Source: Halotalea alkalilenta
Lineage (GTDB): Bacteria > Pseudomonadota > Gammaproteobacteria > Pseudomonadales > Halomonadaceae
Reading direction: 5' to 3'
Length of the DNA: 64,000 nucleotides
Assembly (NCBI RefSeq): GCF_001648175.1
Contig: NZ_CP015243.1
Span: forward strand, 3,782,001 to 3,846,000
Shown piece by piece: positions 56,073 through 64,000 of the stretch. Position 1 is the stretch's first letter; each line of letters opens with the position of its first letter. The notes below the pieces were generated by a model. It saw only the letters and a list, made by a program, of their open reading frames with translations, did no database searches and was not told the DNA's origin. A program made the translations under genes and the position numbers.

Positions 56073-57278
56073 ATGTCCAGCGCCTACGAAAGCTACGGCC
56101 TGTCCAGCCGCGTCGCCGAAATACCCGAGAACCAGATCGCCAGGATCGCGGACCTTGCCCGCAACGACCCCGAAGTGATCAAGCTGTGGATCGGCGAGGG
56201 CGACCTGCCAACGCCAGGCTTCATCAACCAGGCCGCCGAGCGCGCGCTACAGGATGGCGAAACACGCTATACCTACTCGCAAGGGCTACCGCAGCTGCGG
56301 GAAGCGCTTGCCCGCTACCACCAGCGCCATTGGAACGTAGCGGTCGACCCGTCGCGCTTTTGCATCACCGTCGGCGGGATGAACGCGTTGATGCTCAGCC
56401 TGCAGATGATCCTCGAGCCCGGCGACGAGGTGATCACCCCGACGCCCGCGTGGCCCAACTCGCTGGAAGCGATCCGCATCCTCGGCGGGGTCAATGTCAC
56501 GGTGGGCTATGAGTTCGACGCCGGTGGCGGCATGAGCCTGCCGCTCGATAGGCTCTTCGGTGCGGTTACCCCGCGCACCCGGGCGATCTTCATCAACTCC
56601 CCTTCCAACCCGACCGGCTGGAAGATGTCGCGCGAGGAGATGTTCCAACTGCGCGACTTCTGCCGCGAGCGCAGGCTGTGGATCATCGCCGACGAGGTCT
56701 ACGCCCACTTCGTCTACGATGACGCGGGGGTTGCGCCATCGTTTCTCGAAATTTGCACCGCCGACGACCGGCTGATCGTCACCAATACGTTTTCGAAGAA
56801 CTGGTGCATGACCGGATGGCGCGCCGGCTGGGCGATCGTGCCCGAGGGCCTGGGAGGGCTCTTGTCGAACCTGGGGCAGTACAACACCACCAGCATCCCG
56901 ACCTTCATCCAGCATGCCTGCGTCACCGCACTCGATCAGGGCGACGACTTCATTCGCTATCAGGTCGAGCGCTGTCGCGCCTCCCGCCAGGTGCTGGTCG
57001 AGGGTCTCTCCCGCTTGCCCCATGTCTCGGTGTTCGCGCCCCAGGGCACTTTCTATCTGTTCTTCCGTCTCGACGGCGTGAGCGGGGAAAGCTTCGAGAT
57101 CGCGCGGCATATCCTCGAGCAAGCCAAGGTAGGCATTGCCCCCGGCAGCGCCTTCGGTAACGGCGGCGAAGGCTACATGCGGATCTGCTTCGCGATCGAC
57201 CCGGCGCTGGCCCAACAGGCGCTGGAAAGATTGACCCCTTGTCTCATCGCACTGGGCACGCTGTCGAAAAGCGCTTGA
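56073..57278 (+). CDS. class I/II PLP aminotransferase
   Basis: A 401-residue fold-type I enzyme. FINSPSNPTGWKMSREE, IIADEVYAHFVYDD and NTFSKNWCMTGWRAGW (PLP lysine, with the downstream Arg) are the family motifs; GGMNALMLSLQMILEPGDEV is the cofactor-phosphate region. It belongs to the aspartate/alanine aminotransferase group; the substrate cannot be told. Start 56073 (MSSAYESYGLSSR) is chosen from family similarity and AGAGA upstream. It stands alone, divergent from hasI. Confidence 0.88.
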   Translation: MSSAYESYGLSSRVAEIPENQIARIADLARNDPEVIKLWIGEGDLPTPGFINQAAERALQDGETRYTYSQGLPQLREALARYHQRHWNVAVDPSRFCITVGGMNALMLSLQMILEPGDEVITPTPAWPNSLEAIRILGGVNVTVGYEFDAGGGMSLPLDRLFGAVTPRTRAIFINSPSNPTGWKMSREEMFQLRDFCRERRLWIIADEVYAHFVYDDAGVAPSFLEICTADDRLIVTNTFSKNWCMTGWRAGWAIVPEGLGGLLSNLGQYNTTSIPTFIQHACVTALDQGDDFIRYQVERCRASRQVLVEGLSRLPHVSVFAPQGTFYLFFRLDGVSGESFEIARHILEQAKVGIAPGSAFGNGGEGYMRICFAIDPALAQQALERLTPCLIALGTLSKSA

Positions 57279-57321
57279 ACCGCTGACGCAAGCCCTTCGA
57301 CGCAAGTCCATAACGAAAAAA

Positions 57322-57347
57322 GCGACGGGCGCATTCGCGCCCGTCGC
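57322..57347 (-). terminator. rho-independent terminator of the csbD-like gene
   Basis: GCGACGGGCGC (57322-57332) and GCGCCCGTCGC (57337-57347) pair over an ATTC loop. On the minus strand the stem is followed by six Ts, 22 bases past the gene stop at 57369. The stem also lies 43 bases after the aminotransferase stop. Confidence 0.9.
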
Positions 57348-57368
57348 CTCTCGATGCCTGTTCAGGTG

Positions 57369-57557
57369 CTATCTATGGTGAGGATCGAGCGCTTCTTTGA
57401 GCTTGCCCTTGCCTTTCTTCGCCTCACCCTTCACCTGCTGGGTCTTGCCTTTGGCTTCCAGCTCGCGGTTACCGCTCGCTTTGCCGGCGGCTTCCTTGAC
57501 CTTGCCAGCCGCTTTATCCGCAGTACCCTTGAGCTTATCGGTCTTGGAACTGGTCAT
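57369..57557 (-). CDS. CsbD-family stress protein
   Basis: A 62-residue, lysine/alanine-rich, hydrophilic protein, MTSSKTDKLKGTADKAAGKV, with repeated helical KGxAxKxxGK motifs typical of CsbD. Such proteins are made under general stress, and the role is unknown. GGAGG lies nine bases before ATG 57557. Its own strong terminator suggests a highly expressed single gene. Confidence 0.88.
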   Translation of the reverse strand: MTSSKTDKLKGTADKAAGKVKEAAGKASGNRELEAKGKTQQVKGEAKKGKGKLKEALDPHHR

Positions 57558-57688
57558 CGCGTATACCTCCAATCCATGGTTGGCGAGCGGCCGGTAATCG
57601 CAGGCGCTCTATTGGCCGCTGATCCCGGCACTCTTCGAGCGTAGTCGTGAATCGAACGCTCGGCTGCATGAATTGGTCATGGGTCGGC

Positions 57689-58063
57689 TCAGCCGAAGCG
57701 CGACACCAGGTAGCGATTGATATCGGCGGACTCGTAGAGCCACTCCTGATTGCCTTGCTCATCGGTGATCAAAAGGCATGGCACCTGCGTTTTGCCTCCC
57801 CCCTCGGCCAGCGCCTGGCGATGGTGCGGATCCAGCAGGGTGTCGCGCATCTCGATGTCGAGACCGAGTTCGGCGATCTTGTGACGGACCCGGACACAGA
57901 AAGGGCAAGTCTCGAAGTGATAGAGCACGAGCCGCTGGGTGGCGAGATCCACTTCGGCTTGGCGTTCGGGGGTGCGTTGCATGGGGCTGGGCCTTCTCAA
58001 GCGATCATAGAGGCGCACGCAGGGAGCGAGCATCGCGCGGGCCGTGCGTTTCAGCAGCGACAT
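57689..58063 (-). CDS. glutaredoxin-like protein with N-terminal extension
   Basis: A 124-residue protein: a basic, amphipathic leader (SLLKRTARAMLAPCVRLYDR) precedes a glutaredoxin/GST N-terminal-type fold starting at about 45, with CPFC active site in FETCPFCVRVRHKI, cis-proline TQVPCLLI and YESADINRYL. It is likely a monothiol/dithiol exchange protein using glutathione. AAGGAG precedes ATG 58063, fixing the start. Confidence 0.88.
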   Translation of the reverse strand: MSLLKRTARAMLAPCVRLYDRLRRPSPMQRTPERQAEVDLATQRLVLYHFETCPFCVRVRHKIAELGLDIEMRDTLLDPHHRQALAEGGGKTQVPCLLITDEQGNQEWLYESADINRYLVSRFG

Positions 58064-58134
58064 CGCTGTCTCCTTGGCGTACTCGTCAGTGCCAGCATAC
58101 GCGCTCCTCCTGGGGGAATGAACGTCGATTCGCG

Positions 58135-59379
58135 CTAACCGTCGGCTCGCCCGGCCCGCTGTTCGACCTCGGCCGCTCGTGCCAGGCTGCGCCGGAACAG
58201 CACCAGCACCAGCGCTACGGCGAGATAGGCGGCAAGCGCTGCGAGCCCATAGATGATCGCATAGCCGAACCCTCCCGCCACCGCCCCGGCCAGCGGCCCG
58301 GTCAGGCCAATAGAGAGATCGAGGCATAGCGAGTAGGCGCCGAGCGCCGCGGAGCGGTTGCTCTCCGGCACGTTCTTGACCGCGACCACGCCGAGCGCGG
58401 GATAGATCAGCGAGACACCGAAGCCCGCGAGCAACGCACCGCCCAGCGCCCAGCCGGCGGAAGGCGCGAGCCAGAGAAGCACCATGCCCAGACCCTCGGT
58501 GGCGCAGCAGGCCACCGCCACCCGATAGCCGCCGAAGCGCTCGATCACCCCCGCCAGCAGCAGCCGGGCGGCGACGAAGGCCAGGCTAAAGGCAGTCAGC
58601 CCCCAGGCAGCGTGTTCCCATCCCTGGCTTGCGTAGTAGAGCGTGATGAAGGTGGCGATCACACCGAAGCCGATGTTGCTCAACCCCAGCGCCAGGCCGT
58701 AGGGCGCGATGCGGGCGAACACGCTGAGGAAGGAGAGCCGCTTGCCCGGCACCAGCGGCGCGGCCTTGAGCCGGCAGACGAACAGTGCGCCGAGCCCAGT
58801 CGCGAGCGTGGTCGCCACACCCAGGCTCCAGTAGCCGAACAGTCCGACCAGCGACATGCCGAGCGGCGCACCGACCGCCATCGATCCATAGGCGGCGATG
58901 CCGTTCCATGAGATCACTTTGCCCATTCGCCGTGATCCAGCGATACCGATGGTCCAGCTCAGCGTACCGGTACCGATCAGCCCCTGCGAGAAGCCCAGTA
59001 CCACACGACCGATCAGCAGCAGCACGATGCTGGCGGCATGGCCCACCAGCAGCATCGAAAGCCACACCAGCATACCGCTCAGCGCACAGCCGACGAGTCC
59101 GGCCACAACGCTCTGCTTGGCACCGACCCGATCAGCGATACGCCCGGCCAAAGGGCGGGCACAGAGCGTGGCGAGGAACTGCAGGCTGATCACGATGCCG
59201 ACCATCACTGCGCCCTGGCCAAGCACCTGGCTGACATAGAGCGGCAGCACCACGAGCGACATGCCGACGCACAAGTAGCAGAGGAAGGTCGCACTGATGA
59301 TCGAGAGCACCAGCGGCTTGTAGTGGCGAGGTGGAGATTGGGCAGTCATCGACGCGTCGGGCCTTTTATTGTTGGTCAT
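58135..59379 (-). CDS. MFS transporter, YfcJ/YhhS type
   Basis: About 414 residues with twelve helices. ARPLAGRIADRVGAKQSVV is MFS motif A, and GKVISWNGIAAYGSMAVGAPLG is the characteristic block of the YfcJ/YhhS efflux subfamily. It probably exports sugars or small toxic molecules; no substrate is shown. The start is uncertain: 59379 overlaps the previous gene by 14 bases; 59394 and 59349 are possible. Confidence 0.87.
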   Translation of the reverse strand: MTNNKRPDASMTAQSPPRHYKPLVLSIISATFLCYLCVGMSLVVLPLYVSQVLGQGAVMVGIVISLQFLATLCARPLAGRIADRVGAKQSVVAGLVGCALSGMLVWLSMLLVGHAASIVLLLIGRVVLGFSQGLIGTGTLSWTIGIAGSRRMGKVISWNGIAAYGSMAVGAPLGMSLVGLFGYWSLGVATTLATGLGALFVCRLKAAPLVPGKRLSFLSVFARIAPYGLALGLSNIGFGVIATFITLYYASQGWEHAAWGLTAFSLAFVAARLLLAGVIERFGGYRVAVACCATEGLGMVLLWLAPSAGWALGGALLAGFGVSLIYPALGVVAVKNVPESNRSAALGAYSLCLDLSIGLTGPLAGAVAGGFGYAIIYGLAALAAYLAVALVLVLFRRSLARAAEVEQRAGRADG

Positions 59380-60817
59380 CACCGGGCTTGTCATCCGTGC
59401 TCGAATGCCGACTTGGCTCCGGCGAGCCCGCGGTAGCTGATTTTCGCTCCTCGACGGTCACTTCCTCCACGTCGATGATCTTCGAGCGGTTGAGCACGAT
59501 CTTCCAGCGTTGGATCACTGCCTCCTGGTCGCCCTGTACGCTACGCGCGATCAGGTTGAACTGGTAGCGCTTCTCCACCGCCTGGCGGCTGACCTCGCCA
59601 TCTTTCAGTACGTAGACGTGGTGGTTGCCCGGCTCCATCAGCTTGGTCAGCACGCCGAGATCCAGCATCAGGGTTTCACGGGTCTGCTCGTAGCCGCTGA
59701 GGAAGCGGGTCGGCAGCATCCGCGAGCGGCTGCGATAGTGCAGCACCACCTCCTCGCGCTGGCTGACGCTCGAGCGCCGGGCGTTTCGGATCTCCTCGCT
59801 CAGTCGTGCCGGTCGCTTGTAGTCGAACCACTCACGCTGGCTACCGACGACCTGGCCGCTCTCTGGGTCGCGATAGCGACGCCGCCACTTCGGCCGCCCC
59901 TTGCGCACCCAGCGCCACAGGGTGTTGCGCAGATCCTCCTTGAACACTTCGCGCATCGCGTAGAGCACCGCCAGGGCGATGAAGAACCAGAAGGTGACGT
60001 CGCCGAAGATATGGCGCATCTCGAGGATCAAGATCGAGATCACCATCATCACGAGCCCGGTGACCAGCGCCTTGACCGCGCGCTGCTCGCCGCCGCCGAG
60101 CTCCTTGGGCCGGTCCTTGAGCGTCACCGGGAACTCGATCAGCCGGCGCAGCAGGCGCATCTTGTTCGACATCCTCGTCGGGCTCGCCATCGCCCGTTCG
60201 GAGTTGTAGCGCTTTTCGAGCCGATAGCCGGCTTCGCGCTCGCAGAGCGCGAGCAGCCGGCGCTCGATTTCCGGATAGTCACCGTCACGGGGAAGCTCGC
60301 TGAGCAGCGCCAGCATCTGCTGCTCGGTGAACCAGGAGAGATAGTTGTCGATATTGACGAAGTACTTGGTCAGCCGCCCTTCGTCCGGGGCGTTGCGGCG
60401 CAGTCGGCGCAGGATGCTCTCGACCAGCTCCAAGTGGGCGTCGATCCGGGTGAGCCCCGGACCCGATCGCTGGTCATCGTCGCTCCCGCCGCCGTCGAGC
60501 AGGTCGCGGGTCGACTGCTCCAACGCCGTAGCGTACTGGTAGGCATAGAGGCTGAGGCTCAGCCGGTAGCGCTCGGCGGGCATGCGACCGCGACCGGCGA
60601 GCCGGCTGTGCACCAGCGGAAGCTGGTAGGCGGTGCTGTAGTAGGTGCGCTTGGTGTGGATCGCGTTGTGATAGAAGGTATCTTCGGAAACCAGGTGGGT
60701 GGTGAGTCCCAGTTCACCGGGGACGAACAGGTAGAGATCCAGCGAGTGACCCGACGCCTCGCGCAGTACCCGCGTGATGCGTAGATTGAAGCCTTCCTTG
60801 CGCTGAACCCTGATCAC
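59366..60817 (-). CDS. uncharacterised 483-aa membrane protein
   Basis: No family is recognised. The N-terminal approximately 265 residues are soluble (opening VIRVQRKEGFNLRITRVLRE); there are two adjacent transmembrane helices at about 272-310 (GLVMMVISILILEM and TFWFFIALAVLYAM), then a soluble basic C-terminal half and a disordered acidic end (SSTDDKPGDDQQ). GTG 60817 has AAGGAG seven bases upstream, a decisive start. It overlaps the MFS gene, so they are co-translated. Roles in the envelope are possible but unproven. Confidence 0.8.
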   Translation of the reverse strand: MIRVQRKEGFNLRITRVLREASGHSLDLYLFVPGELGLTTHLVSEDTFYHNAIHTKRTYYSTAYQLPLVHSRLAGRGRMPAERYRLSLSLYAYQYATALEQSTRDLLDGGGSDDDQRSGPGLTRIDAHLELVESILRRLRRNAPDEGRLTKYFVNIDNYLSWFTEQQMLALLSELPRDGDYPEIERRLLALCEREAGYRLEKRYNSERAMASPTRMSNKMRLLRRLIEFPVTLKDRPKELGGGEQRAVKALVTGLVMMVISILILEMRHIFGDVTFWFFIALAVLYAMREVFKEDLRNTLWRWVRKGRPKWRRRYRDPESGQVVGSQREWFDYKRPARLSEEIRNARRSSVSQREEVVLHYRSRSRMLPTRFLSGYEQTRETLMLDLGVLTKLMEPGNHHVYVLKDGEVSRQAVEKRYQFNLIARSVQGDQEAVIQRWKIVLNRSKIIDVEEVTVEERKSATAGSPEPSRHSSTDDKPGDDQQ

Positions 60818-60910
60818 CCACTCGCTCCTTCGACTAGCGTGCGGACCGCACGTGCGGCCCTTGCTGGCCCCCACTCTACCCCACTGTGCGCGCGCGCTGA
60901 ATCGCGACCC

Positions 60911-61882
60911 TCAGCGCGCGACGACCACCCGGGGGTCTGCGAGCACCACCGCGCGTCCAGCGAAGAAGTCGTTGAGGTGGGTGAAGGCGTCGCCGAAGTA
61001 GAGCTCGTAACTCTGGCGTTCGACGTAGCCAAGGTGCGGCGTGCAGAGTACCCGCGGGTGGCACAGCCAAGGATGGTCGGGATCGAGAATCGGCTCCCGT
61101 TCGAACACATCGAGCGCCGCGCTGCCGGGGCGACCGGCGTCGAGCGCGGCGAGCAGCGCCCCGGGCTCGATCAGCTCGGCGCGGCTGATGTTGAGCAGCA
61201 GCGCGCTCGGCTTCATTCGTTTGAGGTCCTCGAAAGTGACCAGATGGCGGGTCGCCTCTACCAGGCGCAGGTTGAGGCTGACCACGTCCGATTCGGCGAA
61301 CAGCGCCTCGCGCGAGGGCGCTACCTCGAGACCATCGGCCTCGGCGCGCGCGCGCGATGCCTCGCTGCCCCATATCCAGACAACCATTTCGAAGGCGCGG
61401 GCGTAACGCGCAAGCCGGGCACCGATCTTGCCGTAGCCCCATATCCCGAGCCGGCTACCGGCCAGCCGCTCGCCCATGTCGACCTGCCACTGCCCCAGGC
61501 GCATCGCCACGACCGCATCGACCAACCGACGCCGCGCATTGATCAGCAGCGCCCAAGCGAGCTCCGCCGGCGCGATCGGCGAACCCCGCCCCTCGACCAC
61601 CGCCACCCCGTGACGCGTACAGGCCTCGAGGTCGAGGTGCGCTGCGACCTTGCCGGTCTGGCTGATCAACTTGAGCCGAGGCAGTCGAGCCAGCAGTGCG
61701 TCATCGATCCGGGTGCGCTCGCGGATCAGCACCAGGGCATCGGCCTCGGCGAAGCGTTCGGCGAGTACGTCCCGATCATCGACCGCGTCATGGTAGAGCG
61801 TAACCTGGTGCCCCTCGAGGAGCGAAAAGACGTCGAGCGTCTCGACCAGTCTGGCGTAATCGTCAGGAATCACGATGTTCAT
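60911..61882 (-). CDS. D-2-hydroxyacid dehydrogenase family protein
   Basis: A 323-residue NAD-dependent dehydrogenase. GSRLGIWGYGKIGARLARYA carries the GxGxxG motif; LKRMKPSALLLNISRAELIEPGA is the typical catalytic block with the Arg in NISRAELI, followed by the Glu in VFEREPI and the catalytic His in CTPHLGYVE. It resembles phosphoglycerate/hydroxypyruvate reductases. Start 61882 (MNIVIPDDYARLVETLD) is decided by homology; the frame upstream reads through intergenic DNA. Confidence 0.88.
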   Translation of the reverse strand: MNIVIPDDYARLVETLDVFSLLEGHQVTLYHDAVDDRDVLAERFAEADALVLIRERTRIDDALLARLPRLKLISQTGKVAAHLDLEACTRHGVAVVEGRGSPIAPAELAWALLINARRRLVDAVVAMRLGQWQVDMGERLAGSRLGIWGYGKIGARLARYARAFEMVVWIWGSEASRARAEADGLEVAPSREALFAESDVVSLNLRLVEATRHLVTFEDLKRMKPSALLLNISRAELIEPGALLAALDAGRPGSAALDVFEREPILDPDHPWLCHPRVLCTPHLGYVERQSYELYFGDAFTHLNDFFAGRAVVLADPRVVVAR

Positions 61883-62194
61883 GGAATATCGTCCTCGGGC
61901 GACAGGTGCCGCGGTAGGGAATTGATGCCGATGCGATTCTCCGTACCAGCGTTCCATGCCGGCACCGCCGCGTCCATTGCACGACTGTGTTAAACTGCAT
62001 CGCTTCGGCCAGCCGGGGGGACCAATGTCCTCGCCCTGGGGTCGACCGCGGCACGGCATTCCCTCTTACTCACTCGCCCTCGAGGCGACGTCACTTCGAA
62101 ATGCTGGGGAATCGTCCCGCCAACGCCGCAGGCAAAATCTTTCCAATACCTTCGCGCGGGACGCGCGGGGGCGATTCGAGGTTCATTCTCTTTG
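61883..62194. other. gene-free leader region of rhlE
   Basis: In these 312 bases between divergent genes I see no convincing gene or fixed promoter. It probably contains the divergent promoters and a long 5' untranslated region for rhlE, as is common for DEAD-box helicase genes. Confidence 0.5.
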
Positions 62195-63523
<1,329 letters not shown>

Positions 63524-63549
63524 ACCCAACGGTCGATGAGCCCTTCCCC

Positions 63550-63574
63550 AAGGCCCTGCACATGCAGGGCCTTT
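63550..63574 (+). terminator. terminator of rhlE
   Basis: AAGGCCCTGCA (63550-63560) and TGCAGGGCCTT (63563-63573) form an almost loopless dyad, ending with TTT, 26 bases after the rhlE stop. A workable loop forms by opening the innermost pairs. Confidence 0.75.
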
Positions 63575-63669
63575 GCATGGGCTCGCCTGCAGAGCATCGA
63601 TGCATTGTTTACACTTGCCATCGAAAGCCGTCGACAGCCGCCGATCTTCGACCTGGAGCACACCCAGAC

Positions 63670-64000
63670 ATGGAAAAGTCCCGACGCCCTCTCGCCGATA
63701 CCGGCCAGACCGCCCGATCGCCGCTGGAAATTCCCCGAGCCGGCTGGAAGCAGGTGCTGCTGCGCCTCTACTACACCTCGGAGGAAAACCACACGAGCCT
63801 GGTCGCCTCGGGGATCGCGTTCTACAGCCTGCTCGGACTGTTCCCCGCGATCGCTGCGCTGATCTCGATCTGGGGGCTGGTTTCGGATCCCGCCCAGGTC
63901 GAGCAGCAGTTCGCGCTGCTCAATGAGTTCATTCCCGCGGACGCCGCCAACATGATCACCGCCCAGGCCCGCTCGGTCAGCGCCAGCGCAGGCGCGGGGA
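63670..64000 (+). CDS. YihY/BrkB-family membrane protein (3' end outside window)
   Basis: The first 110 codons of a polytopic membrane protein are seen. RLYYTSEENHTSLVASGIAF followed by YSLLGLFPAI is the family start, with transmembrane segments at about 45-72. The family (also wrongly called ribonuclease BN) has no firm function. ATG 63670 gives the usual N-terminus; the gene runs off the right edge. Confidence 0.85.
   Translation, partial: MEKSRRPLADTGQTARSPLEIPRAGWKQVLLRLYYTSEENHTSLVASGIAFYSLLGLFPAIAALISIWGLVSDPAQVEQQFALLNEFIPADAANMITAQARSVSASAGAG

Overview
This 64 kb window is high-GC, densely packed chromosomal DNA from a gammaproteobacterium. The evidence is the ftsB-truD-surE-pcm-nlpD-rpoS block, EttA, a TesA/YbbA/YbbP divergon, RhlE, YajQ, LpxL-type acyltransferases and TPP-riboswitch thiamine genes. 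The overall feel is of an Oceanospirillales/Halomonadaceae-type genome, but that is an impression from gene content; no search was possible. I see no rRNA, tRNA, phage, transposase or CRISPR array.

Layout. 1-4.9 kb (minus): surface polysaccharide genes, in transcription order glycosyltransferase, rmlB, rmlA, rmlC, rmlD and the start of a Wzx-like flippase, giving dTDP-L-rhamnose and its use. 5-6 kb: two convergent, overlapping membrane-protein genes of unknown function. 6.2-11.4 kb: ybbP-ybbA (minus) divergent from tesA and zntB. 11.4-16.3 kb: a SelW-like protein, a small acidic protein, ettA, an LpxL-type acyltransferase and alr. 16.4-24.1 kb (minus): tolC, then rpoS, nlpD, a DUF368 (PopT-type) gene, pcm, surE, truD and ftsB with several start/stop overlaps; ispD and ispF, which often sit between ftsB and truD, are absent here. 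24.2-29 kb: two divergent Nudix hydrolases, a 2OG-Fe(II) dioxygenase, an MFS transporter and a second LpxL-like acyltransferase. 29-34.5 kb: LysR regulator divergent from abgT-abgA-abgB (p-aminobenzoyl-glutamate uptake and cleavage). 34.5-39.6 kb: yajQ, a tandem pair of small membrane proteins, an Lrp/AsnC regulator divergent from a cystathionine beta-lyase-like gene, and a LysR-dehydrogenase pair. 39.8-42.7 kb: TPP riboswitch, tenA, thiC.

42.8-55.8 kb (minus) is the most interesting part. It holds a complete HasA-type heme acquisition system: ECF sigma factor (HasI-like), FecR-type anti-sigma (HasS-like), heme oxygenase, a lipoprotein whose C-terminal half looks like a TonB C-terminal domain, HasR-like receptor with a signalling domain, HasA hemophore, and a dedicated type I secretion apparatus (HasD, HasE, HasF). 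Fur-box-like palindromes lie upstream of the sigma gene, the receptor and hasD, and hairpins lie between hasR and hasA and between hasA and hasD. The implied cycle is: iron starvation relieves Fur; HasA is secreted by HasDEF, captures heme and delivers it to HasR; HasR signals through HasS to HasI; heme oxygenase releases iron. An approximately 0.6 kb repeat-filled gap splits the locus, and downstream of hasF lie several very small membrane-protein genes missed by ordinary length cut-offs.

56-64 kb: class I/II aminotransferase, CsbD-like stress protein, glutaredoxin-like protein, YfcJ/YhhS-type MFS transporter, an uncharacterised 483-residue membrane protein, a D-2-hydroxyacid dehydrogenase, rhlE and the start of a YihY/BrkB-family gene.
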